A stretch of DNA of 64,000 nucleotides, taken from contig NZ_CP043046.1 of assembly GCF_008119665.1 (NCBI RefSeq), positions 62,001 through 126,000 of the forward strand, given 5' to 3'. The translations under genes were made by a program, and so were the position numbers. Position 1 is the first letter of the stretch; each line of letters opens with the position of its first letter. The notes under the pieces were generated by a model. That model saw only the letters and a program-made list of their open reading frames with translations. It did no database searches and was not told the DNA's origin. The DNA comes from Pigmentiphaga aceris (lineage in GTDB: Bacteria > Pseudomonadota > Gammaproteobacteria > Burkholderiales > Burkholderiaceae_B). This document shows, piece after piece, positions 29,812 to 38,273 of the stretch.

Positions 29812-31671
29812 GTGACTTGCGCTACGACACCCTCTGCGACACCCGTCATCACACCTTCCAAGGTGCGTGCCCTGCGCATCGATCGCAGCACGCCCATCAA
29901 GCGTGCGCTGCTGGTTGCAACCCTGTCCTTGACCCTGTGGGGCTGCACATCCACGCCGCAGCAAAGCGCCTTGCCCGTGCAGCCCGAAGGGGCGTCTGGC
30001 TACACCCCCAAACCCGGCTGGGCGACGCAGCGTTTTGCGGTGGCTGCGGCCAATCCGCTTGCCACCGAAGCCGGCTATCGGGTGCTGAAGGCGGGGGGTA
30101 GCGCGGTCGATGCGGCGATTGCCGTGCAGATGGTGTTGGCGCTGGTCGAGCCGCAGTCCAGCGGCATTGGCGGTGGCGCATTCCTGCTGCATTACGACGG
30201 GCAGCATGTCAGCGCCTTCGACGGCCGTGAGACTGCGCCTGTCGCGGTAGATCCTCAGTTGTTCCTGGGCCCGGATGGCAAGCCCATTCCCTTCAAAGAG
30301 GCGGTAATTGGCGGGCGCTCGGTAGGTGTGCCGGGTGCCGTCGCCATGCTTGAAGTGGCCCATCGCGAACACGGTAAGTTGCCGTGGGCAGATCTGTTCG
30401 AACCCGCCATCAAACTGGCACGCGGCGGCTTCACGGTCAGCCCACGTCTGGCAAGCGCCATCAAGAACGACGCCGATCTGAAGAAAGATGCGGTGGCGGC
30501 TGCGTATTTCTATCGCACCGACGGCACGCCCTTGCAGGCTGGCGACACGCTGCGCAATCCCGAGCTGGCCACGGTGCTGAGCCTGATCGCCAAGCAAGGC
30601 TCACGTGGCCTGCTGCAAGGTGAGGTAGCCCAGGCCATTGTCGACAAGGTACGCAACCACCCGACCAACCCGGGGCGCATGACGCTGGCTGACCTGGCGA
30701 ACTACGTGCCACGTCAGCGCGAGGCGTTGTGCCACGATTACCGTGCGCCAGCGGCCGATACCCGCATCTGCGGATTTCCGCCGCCAAGTTCCGGTGCCAT
30801 TGCCATCGGGCAGATCCTGGGCATTGTGGCGCGCACCGATGCCACGGCGCTACCCCTGCAGGACGGCCTGCCGTCGGCCGACTGGTTGCATAACTACGCC
30901 GAGGCATCACGCCTGGCCTTCGCCGATCGCGCCCAATACGTGGGCGACCCGGACTTCGTGCAGGCACCCGGCGGTAGTTGGAGCACCCTGCTGGCACCCG
31001 CTTATCTGGACGAACGTGCCCGTCTCATCATGCGACACAGCATGGGTACCGCCAAGGCGGGCACCCCGGCACCGGCCGCCGTGTCATACGCCCCCATGCC
31101 GGATCAGCCCGAATATGGCACCTCGCACATCAGCATCGTCGATGCTGCCGGCAACGCGATTGCCATGACCACCACCATTGAAGGTGCCTTCGGTTCGCAC
31201 CTGATGGTGCGCGGCTTCATGTTGAACAACGAGCTGACCGACTTCAGCTTCACGCCCACCGACGCGCAAGGTCGGCCGGTGGCCAACCGTGTCGAGCCGG
31301 GCAAGCGCCCGCGCTCGTCGATGGCGCCGACGCTGGTATTCGACCGTGCCAGCGGCAAGCTGCTGATGAGCGCCGGCAGCCCAGGCGGCGCGCTGATCAT
31401 CCACTTCACGGCCAAGACCTTGTACGGGGCATTGAACTGGCAACTGGACGCCCAGCGTGCCATTGATCTGCCCAATTTCGGCACCGTGGGCGGCCCGATG
31501 ATATTGGAAGCCGGACGCTTCCCCGCTGCAACCGTAGACGCCCTGAAAGCGCGCGGACAGGACGTGCGCGAGACCGAGATGACCAGCGGATTACAAGCCA
31601 TCGAACGGCGCGGTAGTGGCTGGTACGGTGGTGCCGACCCGCGTCGGGAAGGCGTGGTGATGGGGGAATGA
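29812..31671 (+). CDS. ggt: Gamma-glutamyltransferase, predicted lipoprotein
   Basis: A 619-residue N-terminal nucleophile hydrolase that cleaves gamma-glutamyl bonds such as in glutathione and is self-processed into two subunits. The nucleophile is the Thr near residue 437 in EYGTSHISIVD; the substrate loop appears as MSAGSPGGALII and SSMAPTLVFD. A long basic N-terminus leads to the hydrophobic ALLVATLSLTLWGC with a possible lipobox Cys at 45, so it may be a membrane-anchored lipoprotein rather than a soluble periplasmic enzyme. GTG 29812 is chosen for the GGAG 8 bp upstream. An in-frame GTG at 29863 would give a more ordinary signal peptide. Confidence 0.9.
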   Translation: MTCATTPSATPVITPSKVRALRIDRSTPIKRALLVATLSLTLWGCTSTPQQSALPVQPEGASGYTPKPGWATQRFAVAAANPLATEAGYRVLKAGGSAVDAAIAVQMVLALVEPQSSGIGGGAFLLHYDGQHVSAFDGRETAPVAVDPQLFLGPDGKPIPFKEAVIGGRSVGVPGAVAMLEVAHREHGKLPWADLFEPAIKLARGGFTVSPRLASAIKNDADLKKDAVAAAYFYRTDGTPLQAGDTLRNPELATVLSLIAKQGSRGLLQGEVAQAIVDKVRNHPTNPGRMTLADLANYVPRQREALCHDYRAPAADTRICGFPPPSSGAIAIGQILGIVARTDATALPLQDGLPSADWLHNYAEASRLAFADRAQYVGDPDFVQAPGGSWSTLLAPAYLDERARLIMRHSMGTAKAGTPAPAAVSYAPMPDQPEYGTSHISIVDAAGNAIAMTTTIEGAFGSHLMVRGFMLNNELTDFSFTPTDAQGRPVANRVEPGKRPRSSMAPTLVFDRASGKLLMSAGSPGGALIIHFTAKTLYGALNWQLDAQRAIDLPNFGTVGGPMILEAGRFPAATVDALKARGQDVRETEMTSGLQAIERRGSGWYGGADPRREGVVMGE

Positions 31672-31846
31672 AGCAAGGATGGCAAGCCGAGTTTAGGAGC
31701 CGACACCGGGGTTTGGAAGCCAGGCCCGATTGGCTGCGTAGCAAGATGCTTCTGGTCGGGCCATGCGCGGTATTCATCTGCTAACGTGGTTTTCTCGATC
31801 GATTTTGCCGATCATGTTCTTCGACCATCCAACCAGGAGGTACACC

Positions 31847-32416
31847 ATGTCCCAAGTGAAAGTCGCGGTAGTCGTTGGTAGCCTGCGCAAGGATTCCCTG
31901 AACCTGAAACTGGCGCACGCGCTGGTCGCGCTGGCACCCAAGGAGTGGACCTTCGACTTCGTGCAGATCGATGACCTGCCGCTGTACAACCAGGACCTCG
32001 ATGGCAACTTCCCTGCGCCGGCCACGCGCCTGAAGCAACAGGTGGAAGCGTCGCAGGCACTGCTGTTCGTCACGCCCGAATACAACCGGTCGATCCCTGG
32101 TGTGTTGAAGAATGCCATCGACTGGGCATCGCGCCCGTGGGGCAAGAATTCGTGGGGCGGCAAACCTGCCGGTGTGGTCGGTATCTCGGTGGGTGCCATC
32201 GGTACCGCACTGGCGCAGCAACACCTGCGCAATGTGCTGTCGTACCTGGATGTGGAATCGCTGGGTCAGCCCGAGATGTTCCTGCAAGCCAAGGAAGGTT
32301 TCTTCGATGCAGAAGGCAAGGTCAGCAACCCCGACACGGTGAAGTTCCTGCAGGCTTACGTGGACCGCTACGTGTCCTTCGTGAGCAAGCATGTGGGCAT
32401 GGGGCACTCGCACTGA
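31847..32416 (+). CDS. NADPH-dependent FMN reductase (flavodoxin-like, ChrR/YieF type)
   Basis: A 189-residue flavoprotein. The FMN phosphate loop is GSLRKDSLNLKLA near the start, and the flavin contact block is TPEYNRSIPGVLKNAIDWASRP. Family members reduce quinones, chromate or azo compounds by two electrons with NAD(P)H and limit oxidative stress. A perfect AGGAGG ribosome site lies 6 bp before the ATG, suggesting strong translation. A strong terminator follows; the gene stands alone. Confidence 0.92.
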   Translation: MSQVKVAVVVGSLRKDSLNLKLAHALVALAPKEWTFDFVQIDDLPLYNQDLDGNFPAPATRLKQQVEASQALLFVTPEYNRSIPGVLKNAIDWASRPWGKNSWGGKPAGVVGISVGAIGTALAQQHLRNVLSYLDVESLGQPEMFLQAKEGFFDAEGKVSNPDTVKFLQAYVDRYVSFVSKHVGMGHSH

Positions 32417-32464
32417 GTGCGTCCCGGATCAACACATCCGGCATGTGTTGATCACTTATCGTGC

Positions 32465-32498
32465 AATAAAAAACGCGCTCTTGGGCGCGTTTTTTATT
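32465..32498. terminator. Bidirectional intrinsic terminator
   Basis: A perfect 14-bp stem (AATAAAAAACGCGC with GCGCGTTTTTTATT, loop TCTTGG) has T tracts on both strands. It lies between the convergent FMN reductase and DoxX genes and serves both. Confidence 0.92.
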
Positions 32499-32513
32499 AA
32501 CGTCTGGAAAGCA

Positions 32514-32987
32514 TCAGGCCGTTTTGGCTGCCGGCGGCACTGCCGTCAGGGTCTTGGCTGGCGCGCCGTACACCCTGCGGAACTCGCCGATCGCCACCGC
32601 CAGGCAGGTGATGCCCCAGAACACCGGGTACTCGTAGCCACCGGTATTCCAGGTCCAGCCAAAGCCTTTCACCACGTGCAAGGCGTAGACCGCGATGGCC
32701 AGCGCACCGGCTGCGCCCAGCGCTGCAAAACGTGTGCATATGCCCAGCACCAGCGCAACGCCGGTTCCCAGTTCAACCAGCGCAGCCAGCCACACCCAGA
32801 ACTCGGGTGGGTGGAAGCCCGCCTTGGCGAAGAAGCCGACCGTGCCCACAGACAGCGCCCCGTTCACGAACTTGCTGGCGGCATGCGGGAACATGAATGC
32901 GCCGCAGATGATGCGCAGAATGTTTTCGCTGCGGGTGAGATCGAAGTTTTCACTGCGAATCTTGAAGTCTTGGGCGCTGATGAACAT
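32514..32987 (-). CDS. DoxX family membrane protein
   Basis: A 157-residue protein with four predicted membrane helices and the DoxX pattern (ILRIICGAFMFPHAASKF; ALVELGTGVALVLG; GITCLAVAIG). DoxX proteins are linked to redox homeostasis or quinone-associated functions, but their biochemical role is poorly defined. ATG 32987 is preceded by GGAG; an in-frame extension to 33023 is less likely. It converges on the FMN reductase across a shared terminator. Confidence 0.85.
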   Translation of the reverse strand: MFISAQDFKIRSENFDLTRSENILRIICGAFMFPHAASKFVNGALSVGTVGFFAKAGFHPPEFWVWLAALVELGTGVALVLGICTRFAALGAAGALAIAVYALHVVKGFGWTWNTGGYEYPVFWGITCLAVAIGEFRRVYGAPAKTLTAVPPAAKTA

Positions 32988-33165
32988 GGTGACTGCTCCG
33001 TTGGTATGACCCATGCTAAGCATGGGTTCTGCAGAGCACTTTGACGGACATCAAACCGGCAAGGAATGCTGCAGAAGAAGCAGACAAGCGGATCGATAAA
33101 GGGGAATAGCGAACCGTAGAAAAGGCGAATGATCGGCACCCTCGTTGCCTATCCCGATTAGCCGC

Positions 33166-34089
33166 TCAGGCAGTTGGCTCCGGCTGGGAAAATCCCACCG
33201 GGTCCACATGTGTCATCACATTGATCACGGCGTGGTTTTCCATCACGCGGCGGCGGGCTTCCATGGCGATCCGGTGGCCTTGCACCACCGTCAGCGCACC
33301 GTCGATTTCCAGATGCACATCGACCAGAATGCCGTCGCCCATCTTGCGGGTGCGCAGTTCGTGCCAGCCGTGCACACCAGGTGTCTCGTCCAGCGTCTTG
33401 CTGATGGCGGCAAGTGTCTCTTCATCGACCGCACGGTCCATCAGGTCGTGCAGCGCGTTCCAGCCGAAGCTCCAGCCCATGCGTGCCACCAGGAAGCCCA
33501 CGATCATGGCGGCAATCGGGTCGAGCATGCGGTAGCCAAGAAGATTGCCTGCGATACCGATGGACACCACCAGCGAAGATGCCGCATCTGAACGGGCATG
33601 CCAGGCGTTGGCGATCAGCATGCCGGAACGGATGCGCGTGGCCACGGCCAGCATGTAGCGAAACAGCGCCTCTTTGGCGACCAGGGTGCCAAAGGCCACC
33701 CACAGCGCAATCGGCTTGACCTGCGGCACGAGCGACGGGTCTTCGATCTTGACGACCGCGCTCCACAGCATCGCCAGGCCCACCGCAAGCAGCAACGCAC
33801 CCAGCATCAGCGAGGCGGCGTTCTCATAGCGCTGGTGGCCATACTGGTGGTCGTGGTCGGGGGCCTTGCGGCTGCGCTGCCCGGCCACCAGCACGATGAC
33901 GTCACCGACCAGGTCCGACAGCGAGTGCACGCCGTCGGCGACCAGGGCCTGCGACCCGGCGATCATGCCGGCGACCAACTGGGTGGCGGTCAGCACGACG
34001 TTCACCACCACGCTGATCAAAGTGCTGCGACGGCCAGCCTGGTAGCGGGTCTGTTCGTCGTCGATTGCTTGCACGCGTGCGAGGGGCAT
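33166..34089 (-). CDS. Cation diffusion facilitator family transporter
   Basis: A 307-residue CDF metal/proton antiporter that exports divalent cations such as Zn, Co, Fe or Mn. Six membrane helices are expected. The two metal motifs are in ADGVHSLSDLVGD (helix 2) and WHARSDAASS (helix 5), followed by the cytoplasmic dimerisation domain with the GDGILVDVHLEIDG fold. The HxxxD pattern is seen among Zn/Fe-type members, but metal choice is not certain. A His-containing loop (HDHQYGHQRYE) lies between helices 2 and 3. Confidence 0.9.
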   Translation of the reverse strand: MPLARVQAIDDEQTRYQAGRRSTLISVVVNVVLTATQLVAGMIAGSQALVADGVHSLSDLVGDVIVLVAGQRSRKAPDHDHQYGHQRYENAASLMLGALLLAVGLAMLWSAVVKIEDPSLVPQVKPIALWVAFGTLVAKEALFRYMLAVATRIRSGMLIANAWHARSDAASSLVVSIGIAGNLLGYRMLDPIAAMIVGFLVARMGWSFGWNALHDLMDRAVDEETLAAISKTLDETPGVHGWHELRTRKMGDGILVDVHLEIDGALTVVQGHRIAMEARRRVMENHAVINVMTHVDPVGFSQPEPTA

Positions 34090-34178
34090 CGTTGGCTTCG
34101 ATCAGGAAGGGCCGCATGACTTGCGGCGACCTTACCTCGCAATTTACTCGTGTTGCGGCCGAGGACTGCTACCGATCT

Positions 34179-34850
34179 TTACGGCCGTCCGCTGATTGCA
34201 GGCGGCGTGGCCAGGCTTTCCTGCCGGGTGGTGGGGGTCATCAGGTCGCGCATCGACCCGATGGCCAGCGCCAGCAGTGCGGCGGCGCACAGTCGGTAGG
34301 TCAGGGTGGCCCACTGCGTGTTGGCGCGGCGGAACAGGCGGTCGACCAGGGCGGCGGCAACAAAGCACCACATCACCGATGCCGTCATGAACGCGGTGAA
34401 GAACACGGCGTAATGGGTGTTGTCGGGTTCGTGCACGCCAAGTGCGCCCATGGCGCTACCCATTGCCGCCCAATAGGCAATATTGTGCGGGTTGGTCAGC
34501 GATAGCAGAGCACCGATCTTCAAGGCCGACCGGTTCGAAGCCGCGCTGGCTCCACGGGTGTCCAGATGCTGGCCCGCTGCACGCCAGGAATCCCAAGCGA
34601 GCCAGAGCAGGTACGCCACCCCGGCAATACCGATCGGCATACGCAAGGATTCGGCCTGCAGCAGCAGACCCACCCCGGTCAGGCCCAACACTGCCCACAG
34701 GGCGTCGCCAGTCAGCGAGCCTACCTGTACCGCCAAGGCGGGCTTGAAGCCGCCGCGCGCACCCTGTTTGACCGTTTCGGCGAAGACTGCCCCGGGGGCG
34801 GCGTTGAACACCAGGCCAAGCAGAAAGGCCGAGACGAAGAAGGCAAGCAT
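34179..34850 (-). CDS. LysE/RhtB family amino-acid exporter
   Basis: A 223-residue inner-membrane exporter of the LysE superfamily. Typical blocks are LVFNAAPGAVFAETVKQGARGGF near the N-terminus and LSLTNPHNIAYWAAMGSA in the middle, the latter matching the family N-P motif. Five to six helices are expected. It probably exports an amino acid or derivative. It is divergent from a GNAT acetyltransferase gene at 34945, with only about 94 bp between starts. The ATG at 34850 begins the first hydrophobic helix directly. Confidence 0.88.
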   Translation of the reverse strand: MLAFFVSAFLLGLVFNAAPGAVFAETVKQGARGGFKPALAVQVGSLTGDALWAVLGLTGVGLLLQAESLRMPIGIAGVAYLLWLAWDSWRAAGQHLDTRGASAASNRSALKIGALLSLTNPHNIAYWAAMGSAMGALGVHEPDNTHYAVFFTAFMTASVMWCFVAAALVDRLFRRANTQWATLTYRLCAAALLALAIGSMRDLMTPTTRQESLATPPAISGRP

Positions 34851-34944
34851 GTCAGTATCCAAATGGTTCGACGGCCGCAGTGTGTCGGCCGCTTCAATTA
34901 TTCTATTTGCTGGCGCGGCATTTGCACGTGCCGCGCGATGACTG

Positions 34945-35535
34945 ATGGATACGGCGATGCCCCCCACCCCCCCTGCGCACGCGGTTCAATGGCGTCCGAT
35001 GAGCTTGCACGATCTGCCTGCGGTGCATGCCGTGGCGCATGCCGTGCATCCCAGCTATTTTGAAGGCCTGGAGGTTTTTGCGGAACGTCTGCTGTTGCAT
35101 CCGGCGGGCTGTCAGGTGCTGGTCCAGACCGGTCCGCAAAACGTGAGTGAGGTGATCGGCTACGTGCTCAGCCACCCCTGGCGTTACGGTGAGCCGCCGG
35201 CGCTCAACAGCCTGGTGGATGCCTTGCCCGAGTTCCCCGATACGTTCTACGTCCACGATCTGGCCTTGCTGCCCACCGCACGCGGCACGGGCGCGGCCGC
35301 CATTGTGGTGTCGCATCTGCGCGAACATGCGAAGTCGTGCGGCTGGTCGCGGATGTCGCTGGTGGCCGTGAACGAGTCGGTGTCGTTCTGGCGACGACAG
35401 GGTTTCGAAGTGGTGCGGGTTCCTGGCCTGGACACACGCCTGGCGAGCTATGACCCGACCGCGTGTTTCATGGCGGCGTACAGCGCGCTGGCACCGGTTG
35501 ACGTTACCGGGTTGACCGCCGCGCCGCGGGCTTGA
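34945..35535 (+). CDS. GNAT-family N-acetyltransferase
   Basis: A 196-residue acetyl-CoA-dependent acyltransferase. The domain runs from about residue 17 (WRPMSLHDLPAVHAV) with the core beta strand FYVHDLALLP. The pyrophosphate loop is ARGTGAA, a variant of R/Q-x-x-G-x-G/A, and the C-terminal strand is NESVSFWRRQGFEVV. The acceptor is unknown. It is divergent from the LysE exporter, so it may act on the same amine or amino acid; that is only context. A hairpin after its stop separates it from the convergent regulator. Confidence 0.85.
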   Translation: MDTAMPPTPPAHAVQWRPMSLHDLPAVHAVAHAVHPSYFEGLEVFAERLLLHPAGCQVLVQTGPQNVSEVIGYVLSHPWRYGEPPALNSLVDALPEFPDTFYVHDLALLPTARGTGAAAIVVSHLREHAKSCGWSRMSLVAVNESVSFWRRQGFEVVRVPGLDTRLASYDPTACFMAAYSALAPVDVTGLTAAPRA

Positions 35536-35558
35536 ACAGGTCAGCTTGACGCCAGCGA

Positions 35559-35579
35559 AAGGCGTCGCCACGACGCCTT
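35559..35579. terminator. Hairpin between convergent genes
   Basis: The perfect 9-bp stem AAGGCGTCG/CGACGCCTT with loop CCA lies between the GNAT gene and the end of the XRE-cupin gene. The T tail is short, so it is a probable but not strong terminator. Confidence 0.55.
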
Positions 35580-35580
35580 G

Positions 35581-36159
35581 CTAGCGCTTTGCCAGCGCAA
35601 TCAGATACGCACAAGGCTCATCGCCCGGGTTCGAGAACGTGCACGCCACGGGCCTGCCAAGCTGCAGACAGTCGCCCTTGGCCAAGCGGTGGGTTTCCTC
35701 TCCTTCCAGAAATACCAGTGTGCCTTCCAGCACCCACAGCAACTGATGCTGCACCGTGAACGCGTCCGGGGGATAGGACACACGGGCGTTTGGCGGCAGA
35801 TCGATGCGCAGCAGTTCCAGCACGCCGCCGTTGCGCGGTGAGATGGTGCGGCGCACGTAGTCGGTTTCCGGGTCGATCCACACGGGCTGTTCGGTATAGC
35901 GCAGCAGGCGGCCGTCGGATTGTTCCGCCATGGCTAGCAGCGCGGACAGTTGCAGACCGAATGCCCCGGACAGTTTGCCCAACACCGATGCCGTGGGGCT
36001 GGCCTCTGCCCGCTCGATCTTGCTGATCATGGCTTTCGAGACGCCCGAGCGTTTGGCCAGTTCGGCAAGCGACCAGCCGCGCGCATCGCGCTCTTGTTTG
36101 ACGTGGGCGGCAATCGCAGCGGACGGATCGGGGAAGCTTGGATTCATGAAGGCGCGCAT
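35581..36159 (-). CDS. XRE-cupin transcriptional regulator
   Basis: About 192 residues: an N-terminal XRE helix-turn-helix (WSLAELAKRSGVSKAMISKIER) and a C-terminal cupin sensor barrel (YPPDAFTVQHQLLWVLEGTL, then RLAKGDCLQLG). Such regulators usually repress a neighbouring catabolic operon until a small molecule binds the cupin. It is divergent from the monooxygenase gene, whose promoter is covered by a perfect palindrome at 36301-36324. ATG 36159 has GGGG upstream; ATG 36147, four codons later, is the alternative. Confidence 0.88.
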   Translation of the reverse strand: MRAFMNPSFPDPSAAIAAHVKQERDARGWSLAELAKRSGVSKAMISKIERAEASPTASVLGKLSGAFGLQLSALLAMAEQSDGRLLRYTEQPVWIDPETDYVRRTISPRNGGVLELLRIDLPPNARVSYPPDAFTVQHQLLWVLEGTLVFLEGEETHRLAKGDCLQLGRPVACTFSNPGDEPCAYLIALAKR

Positions 36160-36286
36160 CGTTGCCCCGTGGGTGGCACGGTGCGTCGATGCTGGTCGGA
36201 TAGGCCTTGCAGTATACGTTTTGCCTTGCATCGCCCCCGCCTGTCGGCAGGGCGGGGGAGGGTAAGCCAGTACCCCAAAATCCGTC

Positions 36287-36324
36287 TTGATATTCGTCAA
36301 TTTCGTCCACTATACTGGACGAAA
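36287..36324 (+). promoter_or_regulatory. Monooxygenase promoter overlapped by a palindromic operator
   Basis: TTGATA (-35, 36287-36292), an 18-bp spacer and TATACT (-10, 36311-36316). The perfect inverted repeat TTTCGTCCA-N6-TGGACGAAA (36301-36324) covers the -10, and a related half-site ATTCGTCA lies just upstream. This layout predicts repression by the divergent XRE-cupin protein. Confidence 0.7.
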
Positions 36325-36366
36325 CCGATGAAATCAGACCGGCACTACACCTACCAGGGGACAGGC

Positions 36367-37728
36367 ATGGCGCGCGAGATCCGTATCAATGCATTCGACA
36401 TGAACTGCATCGGACACATCCAGCAAGGGCTGTGGACGCACCCGCGCGACCAGTCCACCCAGTACCGGAACATCCATTACTGGACCAAGCTGGCCAAGAA
36501 GCTGGAAGAGGGTCTGTTCGACGGGGTGTTCTTCGCAGATGTGCTGGGTGCCTATGACGTCTACGGCGGCAATGTCGACGCGACCCTGAAGGGCGCAGTG
36601 CAGTTGCCGGTCAACGATCCGTCCCTGCTGATTCCGGCGATGGCCGCTGCCACCACCCACCTGGGTTTTGGCGTGACCTGCAACCTGACTTACGAGCCGC
36701 CGTTCTCGTTCGCGCGTCGCATGTCCACGCTGGACCATCTGACGGGCGGGCGCATCGGCTGGAACATCGTCACCGGTTACCTGGACAGCGCGGCGCGCGC
36801 TACCGGCCTGTCAGGACAGATGGCCCACGACGACCGCTACGACCTGGCCGAGGAATACATGTCCCTGGTCTACAAGCTGTGGGAAGGTTGCTGGGAAGAC
36901 GATGCGGTGGTGAACGACCGCGAACGACGCATCTATGCCGACCCGGCCAAGGTGCATCGCGTGTTGCATGACGGCCGTCAGTACAAGGTCGATGCCCTGC
37001 ACCTGGCCGAGCCGTCGCCGCAGCGCACGCCCGTGCTTTACCAGGCGGGTTCTTCGACACGGGGTCGCCTGTTTGCCGCTACTCACGCTGAATGTGTGTT
37101 CGTGAACGGCCAGAGCATGAGCGGCGTGCGCGCCATCGTCGATGACATTCGTGGTCAGGCCGTGAAGCTCGGTCGTCAGGCCAGCGACATCGGTGTGTTC
37201 ATGGGGGCCACGATCATTACCGGGCGCACCGAGGCCGAGGCGCGCGAGAAGTTCGAGGACTACAAAGCGCATGTCGATGTCGAGGCGGCTCTGGTGCACG
37301 CGTCGGCGTCGATGGGCATCGACTTCGCCAAGTACGAGATGGACGAGCCGATCCAGACCGGCAACACCCAGGCGATCGTGTCCAACGTGGAAGCCATGAC
37401 GCGTACGGCAGGCCCCACCTGGACCAAACGCAAGCTGATCGAGCAGATGGTGCTGGGCAGCCGTCAGGCACCGCTGGTGGGCTCGGCCGAACAGGTGGCT
37501 GACGCGCTGATGGCCTGGACCGAGAACGCCGATGTCGATGGCTTCAATCTGTCGCGCACGGTCACGCCCGAGTGCTTCGAGGACTTCATCGAGCTGGTGG
37601 TGCCGATTCTGCAGGAACGCGGCGTCTACAAGACCGCCTACCGCGACGGCGTCTACCGCGAGAAGCTGTTCGGTCACGCACGCCTGCCGCAAAGCCATAC
37701 CGCTGCCCAGTATCGCCACGGTGCCTGA
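36367..37728 (+). CDS. FMN-dependent monooxygenase, NtaA/SnaA/DszA family
   Basis: A 453-residue luciferase-like flavin monooxygenase of the nitrilotriacetate monooxygenase group, which uses reduced FMN from a partner reductase. Characteristic stretches are NAFDMNCIGHIQQGLW near the start, FFADVLGAYDVYGG, TYEPPFSFARRMSTLDHLT, GRIGWNIVTGYLDSAARATG and YQAGSSTRGR. Substrates across the family include aminopolycarboxylates, dibenzothiophene sulfone and pristinamycin precursors, so the target here is open. ATG 36367 has GGGGAC upstream. The earlier ATG at 36328 would lie only about 5 nt from the predicted transcript start. The flavin reductase gene follows after 37 bp. Confidence 0.9.
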   Translation: MAREIRINAFDMNCIGHIQQGLWTHPRDQSTQYRNIHYWTKLAKKLEEGLFDGVFFADVLGAYDVYGGNVDATLKGAVQLPVNDPSLLIPAMAAATTHLGFGVTCNLTYEPPFSFARRMSTLDHLTGGRIGWNIVTGYLDSAARATGLSGQMAHDDRYDLAEEYMSLVYKLWEGCWEDDAVVNDRERRIYADPAKVHRVLHDGRQYKVDALHLAEPSPQRTPVLYQAGSSTRGRLFAATHAECVFVNGQSMSGVRAIVDDIRGQAVKLGRQASDIGVFMGATIITGRTEAEAREKFEDYKAHVDVEAALVHASASMGIDFAKYEMDEPIQTGNTQAIVSNVEAMTRTAGPTWTKRKLIEQMVLGSRQAPLVGSAEQVADALMAWTENADVDGFNLSRTVTPECFEDFIELVVPILQERGVYKTAYRDGVYREKLFGHARLPQSHTAAQYRHGA

Positions 37729-37765
37729 GCGCCATCCGTTTGATCGTCACCGAGTAGGAACCGAC

Positions 37766-38263
37766 ATGATCGACAAAACTGCCTATCGCGATGCCATGGC
37801 CGGCCTGGGTGCCGCCGTCAACGTCATCACCAGCGATGGCCCGGCCGGGCGCAGTGGCTGCACCGCCTCGGCGGTCTGCGGCGTGACCGACGAGCCGCCG
37901 ATGCTGCTGGTCTGCATCAACCGCAGCAGCCGCAACAACGTGGCGTTCAAAGAGAACGGGCATTTGTGCGTGAACGTACTGGACGCCAGTCAGCAATCGA
38001 TTGCGATGCGCTTTGCCAGCAAAGACCTGGCGGTGGACGAGCGTTTCTCGGAGGGCGACTGGAGCGTGATGGAAACCGGGTCGCCGGTGCTGGGCGGTGC
38101 AGCCGTGTCGCTGGACTGCGAGATCACCTCGACGGCCGAGGTCGGTACCCACACGGTGTTCTATTGCGCGGTGCGCGGTGCCACCACGGTGAAGAACCGC
38201 GAGGCCTTGATCTACTTCGACCGCGGTTTCCACCGGGTCGGCGGTGTGGCTCACGCAGCATGA
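37766..38263 (+). CDS. Flavin reductase (HpaC/RutF-type)
   Basis: A 165-residue flavin reductase domain protein that supplies reduced FMN to the upstream monooxygenase. The family pattern is clear: FRDAM-type start (here YRDAMAGLGAAVNVITSDG), GCTASAVCGVTDEPPMLLVCINR for flavin binding, and HTVFYCAVRGA near the C-terminus. The ATG at 37766 has AGGAA upstream, and homology begins immediately. It lies between the monooxygenase and an MFS transporter in one rightward operon. Confidence 0.92.
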   Translation: MIDKTAYRDAMAGLGAAVNVITSDGPAGRSGCTASAVCGVTDEPPMLLVCINRSSRNNVAFKENGHLCVNVLDASQQSIAMRFASKDLAVDERFSEGDWSVMETGSPVLGGAAVSLDCEITSTAEVGTHTVFYCAVRGATTVKNREALIYFDRGFHRVGGVAHAA

Positions 38264-38273
38264 GGGCGTGCCG

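Noticed and set aside
30637..30647. A third ATTGTCGACAA match
   Set aside because: It lies inside the gamma-glutamyltransferase reading frame (codons for A-I-V-D-K), far from any start, and is probably chance.
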